From: Effrenium voratum
Lineage: Eukaryota > Sar > Dinophyceae > Suessiales > Symbiodiniaceae
Assembly (NCBI GenBank): GCA_963377175.1
Contig: CAUJNA010001494.1
Location: forward strand, 1 to 64,000
Reading direction: 5' to 3'
Length of the DNA stretch: 64,000 bases
Below are positions 29,400 to 38,834 of the stretch, piece by piece. The position numbers were made by a program, and so were the translations under genes. Position 1 is the first letter of the stretch. Every line of letters begins with the position of its first letter. The notes beneath the pieces were generated by a model. That model was not told the DNA's origin. It worked only from the letters and a program-made list of their open reading frames with translations, and made no database searches.

Positions 29400-31166
29400 T
29401 TACTTTGTAATAGCGTAATGTCCATATGGTAATGAAGTGAAAGCATCAATATAAAACCTTTTATTTTCATAATTACTGAGAGATTGCTTTACTTGAGACA
29501 TTGAATATATTTGATGCGACTTACTTCTGATGAAGTTATATGTGATTTCATGCTTTTTGTTTTGAAACAATGCTTCGTGATAGATCTGATACGACAGTTC
29601 GTTTTTCACTTTGTGTTTCACTACACCTTTTGATTTCTTATGTTCATCAACCTCACCGTGAATTGTGAAGGCGTAAGATTTAGGTTTTAATCCGATGAAT
29701 TTAGTAATGATTTTTCCATTGACTTCATCTTTGTGCATTCCTAAGACCTTCTTATTAGTTTTGTCATGACATGGATGCTCAACAGGATAGTCGCTAAAAT
29801 CCATGTGTTGCTTTATATCATTGAAATCCTTATAGACATCATCAGTCATTGTTTGAATTACATAACTGTCAGTATCTGTATATATCAATTTGATATGTTC
29901 ATTATATTTCTTTTTCAATACACCATAGTAAAACTCATACATATGTAATTTACTCAAATCTAAAATTGTCATTCCTAAGAATATCGGTTTATCCAATTTC
30001 AGCTTCGCTTTAGTTTTTTCAACTCCTACGAGATTTTCATTAATAATAAATCTGTTTTTGAATGTTGGATTATTAACACATTTTTCATATCTTACCTCAT
30101 TATCAACTAATTCAAAATCCATATGGTTTCGCTTGTCTTCCATAGTTTTTCCGTACACCGCGTTATTCATTAATTTGAATAAATCTTTCTCAAAATCGCT
30201 TTCGGCTTCTTTCCTTTTACCAGTGTTGAAGTCAATCCACGGTTTCAACCATGCCCTCTGTTGAAATTCTATTATCCTATGGACTTTACCCATTTTCATT
30301 CCCATTTTCAAATAATACTGTAAAGTCTTGATATGAACCACATATTTTTCTTTATCCTTTAGATTTAATATTAACTTACTTGTTTTCTCGCCCTTGGGAC
30401 TTTTACCGTCATAATATACTTTGAAGACTTGCTTTTGATAGTCGGAAAGCATATTCACATTTACATTCGTTATCTCAGGCGCTAGTGGATAGTCTGAGTG
30501 GAAATCATGCAATGTTTCGGGATATTCCAAATCAACTTCCATAATATAACCGAACTCATCGTTTTCATTCCAATTTTCAACACTGGGCGTTTTCTTTGCC
30601 CACTTGATATTTTTTAGCGGTAACTTCTGGGACATTGCCAAACCATACAAATTATTAGCATCTAAGTAATTTATGTAACTACTCGGTTTTGAATTGTCAT
30701 ATTTTCCAACCATATACTTATTATTTGCCACTGCTAATTTATGACTGACTTGACACATTCCACCTCTCATACCCTTCTCAATCATTTCACACATGTCCTT
30801 ATCACTGATTTGTTCTATTTCCACACCAGTTTTTAAAAGCATCGCATCAAACGCGAAATTTGGCAACGTATAATAATGAGCGGGGTCTAAACCGTAGTAT
30901 TCCATACACAAGTCTCTAAAGTTTTCAAATACATCGGTCAGTAGTAAAACATCAGTTCTTAAATACAAGTCGTGATACTGCCCGAGTGTTCTAATCCCGA
31001 AGTGCTTCCATACTTTCAGTGCCCTTTCATAATCTTTATCACTTACATGTTCTTCACTCAATTTACTGTAAAACGCTTCTTTCGGTGGTAAAGCCCTTTC
31101 CTTAAATCTTTCAAAATCATCAAAGTAGTCATAGGGATAAATACCCTTATCGGTCAATAAATCCAA
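29400..31166 (-). CDS. polB: Protein-primed DNA polymerase B, C-terminal fragment (exo III and palm)
   Basis: 588 residues in one frame. YLRTDVLLLTDVF (69-81) is the exo III region. YLDANNLYGLAMSQ (168-180) is motif A with the DxxxLYG signature of protein-primed Polinton polymerases. NNAVYGKTMED (334-344) is motif B. IYTDTDSYV (428-436) is motif C with the two metal-binding Asp residues. The polymerase core thus looks intact. The frame extends upstream of the nominal start through NPYVKTDEDLDL to about 31245, where a one-base shift separates it from the exonuclease fragment. Role: replication of the element from its terminal repeats. Confidence 0.93.
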   Translation of the reverse strand: MDLLTDKGIYPYDYFDDFERFKERALPPKEAFYSKLSEEHVSDKDYERALKVWKHFGIRTLGQYHDLYLRTDVLLLTDVFENFRDLCMEYYGLDPAHYYTLPNFAFDAMLLKTGVEIEQISDKDMCEMIEKGMRGGMCQVSHKLAVANNKYMVGKYDNSKPSSYINYLDANNLYGLAMSQKLPLKNIKWAKKTPSVENWNENDEFGYIMEVDLEYPETLHDFHSDYPLAPEITNVNVNMLSDYQKQVFKVYYDGKSPKGEKTSKLILNLKDKEKYVVHIKTLQYYLKMGMKMGKVHRIIEFQQRAWLKPWIDFNTGKRKEAESDFEKDLFKLMNNAVYGKTMEDKRNHMDFELVDNEVRYEKCVNNPTFKNRFIINENLVGVEKTKAKLKLDKPIFLGMTILDLSKLHMYEFYYGVLKKKYNEHIKLIYTDTDSYVIQTMTDDVYKDFNDIKQHMDFSDYPVEHPCHDKTNKKVLGMHKDEVNGKIITKFIGLKPKSYAFTIHGEVDEHKKSKGVVKHKVKNELSYQIYHEALFQNKKHEITYNFIRSKSHQIYSMSQVKQSLSNYENKRFYIDAFTSLPYGHYAITK

Positions 31167-31245
31167 ATCTTCATCGGTTTTAACATACGGGTTTCTAACG
31201 CTGTATCTGAAATTGTTCTTCCAGTTCTCACGCTTTTTATCATCC

Positions 31246-32343
31246 TCATACTTTACTCAACTTCACCAACTTATCCAACGAAGACGATAAGAAACTGAAA
31301 CTGTCCTTGAAACAAAGATTTTTAAAACCAAAGGTTATAAACTTTTCGCTGTTCTGAGCGATACATTCTATTTTAGAATTCTTGTTCAGTTCGTGAGCCT
31401 TGTTGATGATTAAGTGGGCATCATAGTTTTTAAGGTTATGAAGAAACACTTGGATTTTATAATATCTCATACTAAAACCAAGATTACAATCATCGTGGGC
31501 GCATCCTCTGTAAGCTCCAGTAAAGTGACAATGGTCTCGAACCTTCTTGTCCTCAGGTTTAAAATCATTTCCACAGATAAAGCAAGTAGTAGCATTTTCA
31601 AAATCTTCCTTGTCCTTTTCAGTCATGATTATCTCTTTTACTTCCTTCATCCTACTAATAATATCTTCTCTGACTTCATTGATTTTTTCAACAAACTTAT
31701 CCATACAATCTTCACCTCTGTATAAGTAAGGCTCACTACTTCCGGTTATAGCATTGACTACATTAATCATAAAACCACACGGACGATGATTTTGATATGA
31801 TGTAGTTTTAGCTTTTGCCGATTTGCTTTTAACATCAATAGGCACAGTTAAACATTCAAAGTCGGCATAGATTACGAATGGAGCTTTAAGTTTCTTGAAA
31901 TGGTTTTTGAATGCTATTGTTTCACCTGCTTCTGGCATTTCTATTTTTTGACCCTCAACTGCTAGACATCCTTGTTCTTCGTGTTTCTTTAAAAGTTCTT
32001 CGGTCTTGAAACCATGTGAGCAGGTTCTACAGTGATACTTCTTCGCCTTCATCTTGTTAGTCTGACTACTCATTAACTTATCGTAATTTTTGATATAAGC
32101 GTAATGCGATTTAACATCATCAGTCAATTTAATCAAATCGATTTTGTGTTGTGCTTGTGGGTTGTTGCTTCTTTTGTATAATAAAATAGTTTTACTATTC
32201 GTATCGGGGTTTATGTAATAAACATTGACCGATATGTGTTTGTTCTGTTCTTCAAATAGTTCAATCTCATCATTACCTACTGGAAAGTCTATTCCGTCCC
32301 ATTTGATAAATTTGTCATCTACATATTTCTTATAATGATACAT
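31246..32343 (-). CDS. polB: Protein-primed DNA polymerase B, middle fragment (exonuclease)
   Basis: 365 residues. It has the Polinton pre-exonuclease region (ISVNVYYINPD, MSSQTNKMKAKKYHCRTC zinc pair), IYADFECLT with exo I Asp161/Glu163, a CFICGN...VRDHCHFTGAYRG insertion like endonuclease VII as in other Maverick polymerases, HNLKNYDAH (exo II) and DSFSFLSSSLDKL near exo III. It ends at a stop (31246-31248) that a single-base change would remove, continuing into the polymerase fragment. It begins at 32343 after a second shift near 32345. Confidence 0.92.
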   Translation of the reverse strand: MYHYKKYVDDKFIKWDGIDFPVGNDEIELFEEQNKHISVNVYYINPDTNSKTILLYKRSNNPQAQHKIDLIKLTDDVKSHYAYIKNYDKLMSSQTNKMKAKKYHCRTCSHGFKTEELLKKHEEQGCLAVEGQKIEMPEAGETIAFKNHFKKLKAPFVIYADFECLTVPIDVKSKSAKAKTTSYQNHRPCGFMINVVNAITGSSEPYLYRGEDCMDKFVEKINEVREDIISRMKEVKEIIMTEKDKEDFENATTCFICGNDFKPEDKKVRDHCHFTGAYRGCAHDDCNLGFSMRYYKIQVFLHNLKNYDAHLIINKAHELNKNSKIECIAQNSEKFITFGFKNLCFKDSFSFLSSSLDKLVKLSKV

Positions 32344-33133
32344 GTCGCAGGGATCTCATAAAATCCACATTGAACGGAATATTTAAAACATAAGTCATCC
32401 TCGTTTTTAATGTTAATACAAGCCTTTTTGTTTGCCACCCAGTCGGGCAATGGAATAAAGGATGAACCACGGGTAGGATTGTACCTATCATAACTGATGA
32501 CTAACTTTTCAACTTGACCAAGAACCAATCCCGACTGAATGTATTCGGTTATTTCAATTTGTGTCTCAATGTCGTGCCCAATGTTGTTTAAGACGGTGTT
32601 CAACTCGTCGGGATTATGAATATTGTATCTTCTGCTTCTTAACCGCCTTTGAATAAGTTCGTTGTCGGGATTTTTGAATGATAAATCGGTTTCCACGATT
32701 ATTTTCATGTTCGGGTTTCTGTTCAGAAATTCGGCCAGTCGTTGCTTCTGGTATTTTAAGTAGGATAAACCTTTCAACCCCTTTAATCTTATATCACTTA
32801 CCGAGTAGGTGTTGGCGTATCCCTTGAACGCTTGTTGCTCGTCTGTGATTTTGGACTTGAATCGCTTGACATAATCCTGTAAGGGTCTACCTCTCGTTAG
32901 TTTTAGATAATTAGCACCTTTCATTAAAAGGCCATGCTTTCTATATCCGTCACTCCTCGCCACTTCCTTGAGTTTCGTGTTCAATACGTTTGAAACTGGT
33001 TTGTTCTTATCATATCTGTAGGTCTTATCGCCTATTTTGAGTTTTTGTGTTTGCCTCCCTTCTTTTTGTATTAGTTCGCCTTGTTGGCTGTTTAAAATGA
33101 AATCTATGATATTTTTTCTGACATGGTAACCAT
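32319..33133 (-). CDS. polB: Protein-primed DNA polymerase B, N-terminal fragment
   Basis: The frame is open from about 33118 to 32319. It ends in KNEDDLCFKYSVQCGFYEIP-like sequence, the conserved CFKYS region ahead of the exonuclease in Maverick polymerases. The likely start is one of two ATGs at 33133 and 33124. From there the frame meets a stop within 10 codons, and a shift in the A6 run at about 33112-33117 is needed to reach the main frame. With the shifts near 32345 and 31250, the gene therefore has three breaks. The 15-base arm promoter motif lies at 33167-33181. Confidence 0.8.
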
Positions 33134-33166
33134 AATACTATACTCTATATAATATAAGGTATTTTC

Positions 33167-33181
33167 TCTTTAAGTAGTTTT
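33167..33181 (-). promoter_or_regulatory. Arm promoter motif AAAACTACTTAAAGA (polymerase)
   Basis: Minus-strand AAAACTACTTAAAGA, followed by a TATATTATATAGAG stretch and then ATG at 33133. One of five identical or near-identical copies, each about 23-35 bp before a start. Confidence 0.75.
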
Positions 33182-33282
33182 TCGGGCTGGGGTTGACTGT
33201 TGGAGAAAATGGGTTTCGGGTTGAGAATGAACGCATTAATCTCATTAAGTGTTTTTAATAAGATGAATGATTATTATTTTTT

Positions 33283-33606
33283 TCATAATGCGCATTGTCG
33301 CGAAGCTTGCAAACAAATTTTAGATTTCTTGTGTTTAGATAAATTTGATTTGCTTGATATCGTCCTTCCGCAGTCCTCACAAGTGTAAGACTGTTTTAGG
33401 TTATTGTTGTAGTAATTCTGGTGGTAGTTCTTCTGGTCGTCCCTCCACCTCACGGGTTGCTCATTGCCATCGCTCGAAGTCTGGTTCTGTTCGCTTATCA
33501 TCTGTAAGACTAAGTCGTTTTCTGCTTTCATCAGTTCAACCATCATATCAAATTCATCATTCGTTATTCTCTGTTTACTATTACCGTTAATAAAAATTCC
33601 TGTCAT
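33283..33606 (-). CDS. Small C2H2 zinc-finger protein
   Basis: 107 residues. An acidic N-half (DEFDMMVELMKAENDLVL), a Gln/Asn linker, then YTCEDCGRTISSKSNLSKHK and a final Cys, forming one C-x2-C...H...C finger. It lies between polymerase and a virion-like gene. The arm promoter motif lies at 33630-33644, inside the 3' end of the upstream gene. A DNA-binding regulator is possible, inferred only from the finger. Confidence 0.7.
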   Translation of the reverse strand: MTGIFINGNSKQRITNDEFDMMVELMKAENDLVLQMISEQNQTSSDGNEQPVRWRDDQKNYHQNYYNNNLKQSYTCEDCGRTISSKSNLSKHKKSKICLQASRQCAL

Positions 33607-33629
33607 TTTACTATATTAGGGCGTTTTGT

Positions 33630-33644
33630 CTTTAAGTAGTTTTT
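33630..33644 (-). promoter_or_regulatory. Arm promoter motif AAAACTACTTAAAGA (zinc-finger gene)
   Basis: Minus-strand AAAACTACTTAAAGA, then CTAATATAG and ATG at 33606. It overlaps the stop region of gene 33643-34521. Confidence 0.7.
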
Positions 33645-34521
33645 ATTTTTTCTTCTTGCCTCGGCTACTTTTTGTATTTGTGCTTTCTGGGCTTCTACTC
33701 CTGCTTCTTGTTTCCATTTGTTCCCTCGTCCATTCACTACCTCTAGCTATTTCTTGGGGTGAGTTGCTCCTGCTTCTTGTTTCTAATTGTCTTCTGTTCA
33801 TTTGATTACCTCTTGCTCTTTCTTCTGGTGAGTGACGCTCGGACGAGCCTCGCGCGCTCAGCGAGCGACTTCTGCTTCTTGCTTCTACCTGACGTCTTGA
33901 CCAGAATGATGCCCTTGGTTGTTCTTCTTCCTGTTCCCTTGATTGTTCTGATGGTGTGGATGTCTTCTTGTCACGTTTGAATAGTTCAAATACGCTCTTG
34001 TCTTCTCCACCTAAAAATATGTTTCTTAACGATTTTATTTCTCGGCTTTCCTCTTTCTTATCTTTTTCGGTTGATGCTGATGACGATGATGATGTTAAAT
34101 GAAGACTTTGTAAATCTTCCTGCTTTTCATCTTTTGGTTCATCTTTTGGTTCATCTTTTGGTTCATCTTTTGAAATTGCATTACTATAAATTTCATCAGC
34201 AAAATCTTTTGCTATATATCGTGTTGTTTGTGCGTCTGCCTCGTTGTTTTCATATAACTGTGATGTCGGTGCTACTTCATCAAACATATCAGGGAACAAT
34301 TCGTGTTGAAGAACTTGTTTATCAGTTTGAACCCTAGCATTCAACCGTAGTCTCCTATCGTATTTTGAAAGGTCAAAATCTTCAAAATCTATATTGTTGA
34401 TTGACAAGTCAATTACCTGTCTTTCGGGGATGATTTCAATTTTTAATCTGTGCGTCATCGCTTCCTTTAGCATTTCTTCAAAAGTAGGGCGTCGGCGTAA
34501 TCCATAATATTTATTAGTCAT
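33643..34521 (-). CDS. Virion-like protein with RPTFEEMLKEA head and Arg/Ser tail
   Basis: 292 residues. The N-terminus YGLRRRPTFEEMLKEAMTHR resembles LHLRPSYDELLKETLVGDEN of the next gene. The middle has DEPK repeats (4x) and a Ser/Lys acidic tract. The tail has repeated RSRSRSLS/ETRSRSNS units and ends GKKKK. A strongly basic RS-like tail suits packaging of DNA inside a virion, but this is inference. No database family recognised. Confidence 0.65.
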   Translation of the reverse strand: MTNKYYGLRRRPTFEEMLKEAMTHRLKIEIIPERQVIDLSINNIDFEDFDLSKYDRRLRLNARVQTDKQVLQHELFPDMFDEVAPTSQLYENNEADAQTTRYIAKDFADEIYSNAISKDEPKDEPKDEPKDEKQEDLQSLHLTSSSSSASTEKDKKEESREIKSLRNIFLGGEDKSVFELFKRDKKTSTPSEQSREQEEEQPRASFWSRRQVEARSRSRSLSARGSSERHSPEERARGNQMNRRQLETRSRSNSPQEIARGSEWTREQMETRSRSRSPESTNTKSSRGKKKK

Positions 34522-34541
34522 ATTAAATATTATATATTTTA

Positions 34542-35465
34542 TTAAACTTCCGCAGGTATTTCTTTAACTGAACCATCCATCACGGTTGGACTATCTTCTT
34601 TTTCCTTAGGTCGTGGGTGGAAAACTGAGTAATACACTTTATCATTGTAAAACCTTACTAATTTCAATCTGTGTTCCTTCTTGATAAAATCACCATCGCT
34701 ATTAATTAAAGCATTATATAACTCAGTGAATTCTTCATGAACACTGTCTTTAATCTTTCTAAATCCTTTCAGTTTGTCCATGACTGTTTTCATCTCTTCT
34801 GGTCTGCTTGCAAGATAAGCGGGTGTTAGTTCAGACGCTCTTTTCTTAAACTCGTTGTAACCATAAGCGTCTTCTGCTTTTGATTCTACTTCAACAACTG
34901 GGTCGTCTTCTCGTTCATCTTCTTCTTCGCCTTCCTCTAATGGTTCTAATTCTGGCATTTCATCAGCGGACACCATTGAATGAACTTCTACACCGGCAGG
35001 ATATGAACTCTTCGAAACAGCACTTGCCATTTCTTCGTGTTGTTGTCTCCAAAGTCTCATTCTTTCAGCAAGTTCTTCTTTCTGTTTCTGTGCTTCCGTT
35101 AGTCCTTCTTGAATGAAAGACTGGTGTTGTTTCAGTGTGTCAGCAAGTTTCAGTTCGTCATTAAGTTTAGCTCTTACTCTGTCAGCGTCCGACATTGCTC
35201 CTTTCATAACTTCTTCTCTCCGGTCTAGTTCTTGTTTCTTTTGAATGTCTAAGGCTCCATTATTATCAAACTGACTTCCGTATTGGTTTAATCTGTATCT
35301 TGTCGCTTTTCTGTCTATCACATTTTCAATTGATGGACGGTTCTCATCTCCTACTAATGTTTCTTTCAATAATTCATCATAAGAAGGTCTCAAATGTAAT
35401 TGTGATTTCAATGAACCTACTTTTACCGGTCCTACTGTATTCAATCTACTAATTGATTTAATCAT
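34542..35465 (-). CDS. Coiled-coil virion-like protein with RPSYDELLKE head
   Basis: 307 residues. LHLRPSYDELLKETL at 26-40 shares a motif with the neighbouring gene 33643-34521. A long helical stretch (DADRVRAKLNDELKLADTLK through EELAERMRLWRQQHEEM) predicts coiled coil, followed by an acidic region (EPLEEGEEEDERED) and a C-terminal globular part (LVRFYNDKVYYSVFHPRPKE). It sits in the minus-strand run ending with the penton, so a minor virion role is likely but not shown. Confidence 0.65.
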   Translation of the reverse strand: MIKSISRLNTVGPVKVGSLKSQLHLRPSYDELLKETLVGDENRPSIENVIDRKATRYRLNQYGSQFDNNGALDIQKKQELDRREEVMKGAMSDADRVRAKLNDELKLADTLKQHQSFIQEGLTEAQKQKEELAERMRLWRQQHEEMASAVSKSSYPAGVEVHSMVSADEMPELEPLEEGEEEDEREDDPVVEVESKAEDAYGYNEFKKRASELTPAYLASRPEEMKTVMDKLKGFRKIKDSVHEEFTELYNALINSDGDFIKKEHRLKLVRFYNDKVYYSVFHPRPKEKEDSPTVMDGSVKEIPAEV

Positions 35466-35492
35466 AGTATATTAATTATATAGAAAAATAAA

Positions 35493-35825
35493 TTAATCAG
35501 AGATATTCTTAATCATTTCTTCTAAATGCTTCTTTCTTACAGTTAGTTGTTCCTTCGTTTGTATTCCGTCTGGTGACCGTGTGTTGTCTAATATGTTTCT
35601 TATTCTGTCTAATTCCTTTCTGTAACTTTCGGTTCTGTTGCTTTCAGCTAAATCATTTCTATATTTTATTAATGCTCCCTGTGATTGTCTCGCTTCCAGC
35701 GTTTCCTTCAACTGTTTAAAATAATTCATACGCGAGGCAACACCCCATAAATCTGAAACATTATAATGACGTTCTACTTGTGGCGCCCTTTTAAATTCTA
35801 CATTTCTATGACTTCTCATAAGCAT
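35493..35825 (-). CDS. Small helical basic protein, unknown
   Basis: 110 residues. A basic N-terminus (MRSHRNVEFKRAPQVERH), then YFKQLKETLEARQSQGAL and two more amphipathic helices. No motif recognised. Tightly packed between two presumed virion genes on the same strand. Confidence 0.65.
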   Translation of the reverse strand: MLMRSHRNVEFKRAPQVERHYNVSDLWGVASRMNYFKQLKETLEARQSQGALIKYRNDLAESNRTESYRKELDRIRNILDNTRSPDGIQTKEQLTVRKKHLEEMIKNISD

Positions 35826-35881
35826 GATTAATATATAATATAATTAGATTATTATTTAAAACATTGATGAAGATAACTTGT

Positions 35882-36358
35882 TTATTTTTCTTGTTTATCT
35901 TGCTTTTTCTTTTGCTTCAGTTCTTCATAATGTTGATTTAATAATTCTGTTGCTGTGGGTTTCTTAATTGTTTCTTTAATCACTTCTTGTTTAATTTCAT
36001 TCTTAATCTCTGAAACAACTTCTGGCTTTATCTTTCTAATATGTTGTTGTGGTTTAACTGGAAGCATCTCGGTTTTTGCACCTTTACAATTTTTAGGATG
36101 AGAAAAACGAAGCGATTTAGCAGTCATAGACCGCCCACAAGCATTGCATTGGACTAATTCAACTTCTTTCTTTATCCTTGGTAATGACTTTGCCTTCGGC
36201 TTAGGTTCTTCTATGATTTCTTTTGTTGGTTCTTCCTTTGGTTCTTCTTGTGTTGGTTGTTCAATAAGTGCTTCATTTTTTTCAACAACTTCATTACTAA
36301 TAGGTGCTTCATCTGTTTTAGTTTCATTATCAACATCTACTACCTCAATACTGGTCAT
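35882..36358 (-). CDS. Zinc-finger protein with Glu/Lys-rich arms
   Basis: 158 residues. Acidic Pro/Glu/Lys N-arm (EEPKEEPTKEIIEEPKPK). Central VQCNACGRSMTAKSLRFSHP with NCKG, a C-x2-C...H...C finger at about 68-92. Long Lys/Glu helix to the end. Role unknown. Confidence 0.65.
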   Translation of the reverse strand: MTSIEVVDVDNETKTDEAPISNEVVEKNEALIEQPTQEEPKEEPTKEIIEEPKPKAKSLPRIKKEVELVQCNACGRSMTAKSLRFSHPKNCKGAKTEMLPVKPQQHIRKIKPEVVSEIKNEIKQEVIKETIKKPTATELLNQHYEELKQKKKQDKQEK

Positions 36359-36418
36359 ATAATATATTCTATATATTTTCTATAAATGTTGTATATTGAA
36401 AGTTTATAGAAAGTATAT

Positions 36419-37081
36419 TTATGTTTCCGAAGGTTGCTTATTTAACAATGTTTGATGTTTAAGCGATTTTTCATGTCGTTTGATATGCTTTTTTAAAAGG
36501 ACTTCACCACAAACACAAGTGATTTTGACTTTATCTTTCTCACGCACATATTCCTTGCTCTTTTCTTTCCATTCACGACTTTTTTGTCTTAACATGTCTA
36601 TGTTGTTTTTACGGTATTCTTGATTTTGTAATAATATTTCTACTCGATGTTTGTCATAGTATTCTTTATTGTATATCCCTACGTATTCCTTATTTTCTCT
36701 ATTCCAAGTTTTCTTTTTAGCATTTATGTCGTCTCTGTGTTCATCTATATATTCTTTCTTTGTTCTCCCCGCAACACACTTATTGACACAGTCGTTTTCT
36801 CTTTGGTGATGTCCCTCTCTTGCTTCCAATTCTTTTCTACTATTGCACGGGCAGTCTTCAACCCATTCTATTCTACAGTTTTCAACTCCAAACTCATGGA
36901 ATAAATCAAACACTGAAATATAGACACAACCGTTGTTGTTTTGATTTAACCACTTTTTATATTGACTCCTATGACCTGCCATTCTCATACTCAATTCCTG
37001 ACAAGTACTTCCAATATAACATTTTGTATATTCACTGTCCCAAACTTTATATATTTTACCACGGTTATAAATGTTTTCCAT
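36419..37081 (-). CDS. GIY-YIG endonuclease with K/E repeat and C2H2 tail
   Basis: 220 residues. GKIYKVWD (GIY) and CYIGSTCQ (YIG) near the N-terminus, Arg in MRMAGHRSQ and Glu in LEAREGHHQ complete the nuclease active site. The middle is Lys/Glu/Arg-rich with repeated RENKEY/EYRKNN units. The tail CVCGEVLLKKHIKRHEKSLK then H is a zinc finger. The architecture matches 40849-41424. Such genes behave as selfish homing-type nucleases in large DNA viruses (established for the family). It separates the penton from the zinc-finger gene. Confidence 0.88.
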   Translation of the reverse strand: MENIYNRGKIYKVWDSEYTKCYIGSTCQELSMRMAGHRSQYKKWLNQNNNGCVYISVFDLFHEFGVENCRIEWVEDCPCNSRKELEAREGHHQRENDCVNKCVAGRTKKEYIDEHRDDINAKKKTWNRENKEYVGIYNKEYYDKHRVEILLQNQEYRKNNIDMLRQKSREWKEKSKEYVREKDKVKITCVCGEVLLKKHIKRHEKSLKHQTLLNKQPSET

Positions 37082-37097
37082 ATGTTTGTTTATGTTT

Positions 37098-37976
37098 TTA
37101 TATCTTTAAATAATGTTTTACGAAAAGGTCACTTTTTACGAAAAGGAGACTAAAACTACAATTAACTCCATTCAAATTAATTTCATTCCCTGCTGAATTA
37201 GAAATCCAAAAATCCAATTGTTTAAAGGTTCTATTAGATACATCTAAATAGTCCAAAGCGTTTATTCCATCTCCATCAAAAATAATTCCAGAATGAGGTG
37301 CTGTAACAGGAACCTTTTTAACTATTGTTGTATCTCCAGTAGCAAGACTCACTTGATTATAATTAGACAATTGAGAAGAATGAATATAAATATTTCTAAT
37401 GGGTTGAAGATTAACGAAACCAGAAACATAAGGATTATTATATTGATAAACTACCATTTGATAATTTCCTAAAACTTCATTAGCAGATTGCAAGTTATTA
37501 GCATTAAAAGTTCCATTCCATATATAATCTGCATATGTTAGTTTCATTTGTTCATCAGTTAACACAGCGAACTTTCTATCGGCATAGTTTGAATAAATTG
37601 TTATTTTATTAGTTTTCACACTGTAAGTAACTTCATAAGTATTTGAGAAATTAGTATTATCTACAACACCATTTATTTTTGACTTTAATTCTGTCGCTAG
37701 TTCTGTGCCAGTATATACTCCTTCGTCCAATTGTAACGCTAAATAATGGACATTTGTGTTATCTTCATCTGGAACTAGTGGAGAAGAATAAAAGTATAAT
37801 ATATTATTTAATCCTGACTGAATTGAATACCACGAGTTAGGTAATGTTACTTCGTGAATGTAGCAATGAACTCCGTTGTTTGTTTGTAATGTTTCGGGCA
37901 ATTCAACTTTGAAATTCGATGATGTACCACTAATTCTATGAGCGCTGTCAATATAAACTTTTTTGTAAGTCAACAT
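37098..37976 (-). CDS. Penton-type minor capsid protein
   Basis: 292 residues, beta-rich. It opens KKVYIDSAHRISGTSSNF (a typical start of Polinton/virophage penton proteins, which begin with a strand and a DSxxR-like loop), then ELPETLQ, YIHEVTLPNSWYSI. It continues with alternating strands and ends NLNGVNCSFSLLFV. It is divergent from the lipase gene across a 160-bp AT-rich region. Assigned by position next to the capsid gene and by sequence style. A single jelly-roll fold should be checked by structure prediction. Confidence 0.8.
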   Translation of the reverse strand: MLTYKKVYIDSAHRISGTSSNFKVELPETLQTNNGVHCYIHEVTLPNSWYSIQSGLNNILYFYSSPLVPDEDNTNVHYLALQLDEGVYTGTELATELKSKINGVVDNTNFSNTYEVTYSVKTNKITIYSNYADRKFAVLTDEQMKLTYADYIWNGTFNANNLQSANEVLGNYQMVVYQYNNPYVSGFVNLQPIRNIYIHSSQLSNYNQVSLATGDTTIVKKVPVTAPHSGIIFDGDGINALDYLDVSNRTFKQLDFWISNSAGNEINLNGVNCSFSLLFVKSDLFVKHYLKI

Positions 37977-38135
37977 GATATATTTTCAATTAGAAAATAA
38001 ATTTTCTAATTAAAAAATATTCTGTTGCTTAGGACTTCGTCGTAAGTCAACTTTTCTATATGAAAAGTTGCTTAGAGCAAAGCTGTAAGTCAGCATTATT
38101 AATTAATTGAGAAATTAATTTATAACTTTAAATAT
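37977..38135. promoter_or_regulatory. Divergent promoter region with AT-rich inverted repeats
   Basis: Between penton (minus) and lipase (plus). TTAGAAAATAAATTTTCTAA at about 37989-38008 is palindromic. A second near-palindrome AATTAATTGAGAAATTAATT lies at 38101-38120. Similar elements precede the capsid and fibre genes. Confidence 0.55.
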
Positions 38136-38794
38136 ATGATTAATAATAAAAAGTTAATTTATGAAATGAAGCATGGGAAAATTAAACATTATCAACCTTA
38201 TAAGAAAACAACTAAAATAACTAATGTTATGAAACAAACTGACAAAATATTAAATAGTTATTATCCTAATTCAAATTTAACTGATGCACAAGGGTTGAGT
38301 AGAGCATATAGCAATGGTAAAGGTTTTTATATTGATGGTGATAAAATGTATGTAAGGGAACATTTGGAAAAGGAACGTTTGGAGGTGCTGTTAATGACAT
38401 TCTGGCAGATGTAGGACTTCCCTTTAAAATGACTAAATATTCACAACGATATAAAGACACATCAACAGCATTGGATGAAAACAATGAAGTTAAACATCTT
38501 ATAACACATAGTCTCGGTTCAAGTGTAGGGGCACAGATAACAAAAGATTACCCTGAAAGAGAATTAACTTTAACTACTTACGGAGCGCCGTTTATATCGC
38601 GAAGGTCTAAAATTACCGATGATTACATTAATTTTAGAAGTATCTTAGACCCTGTCAGTATTGCTGACCGTGGTGCTATAACTGTTTATACTGGTTCATT
38701 AAATCCATATACTAACCACGATTACATAACTGGATACGGAGACCAAGGTAAAGATGTTTCAACAAGCAATGAACCGGTAAAGGAGATAATATAG
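38136..38794 (+). CDS. Class-3 lipase-like protein, frameshifted
   Basis: Two frames overlap in meaning. The first (from 38136) gives ADAQGLSRAYSNG-like sequence and FYIDGDKMYVR. After a shift in the GGG run at 38356-38358, the second frame reads GTFGKGTFGGAVNDILADVG and continues into VKHLITHSLGSSVGAQI, the nucleophile elbow (His-Ser-Leu-Gly; first Gly is Thr). Later Asp and His candidates are SILDPVSIADRG and NPYTNHDYITG. Class-3 lipases are known in virophage and Polinton-like genomes. A role in membrane handling at entry or exit is inferred. Confidence 0.8.
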
Positions 38795-38834
38795 TTAAAT
38801 AAGTACTTAAATATATAACTATATAATATTATAT

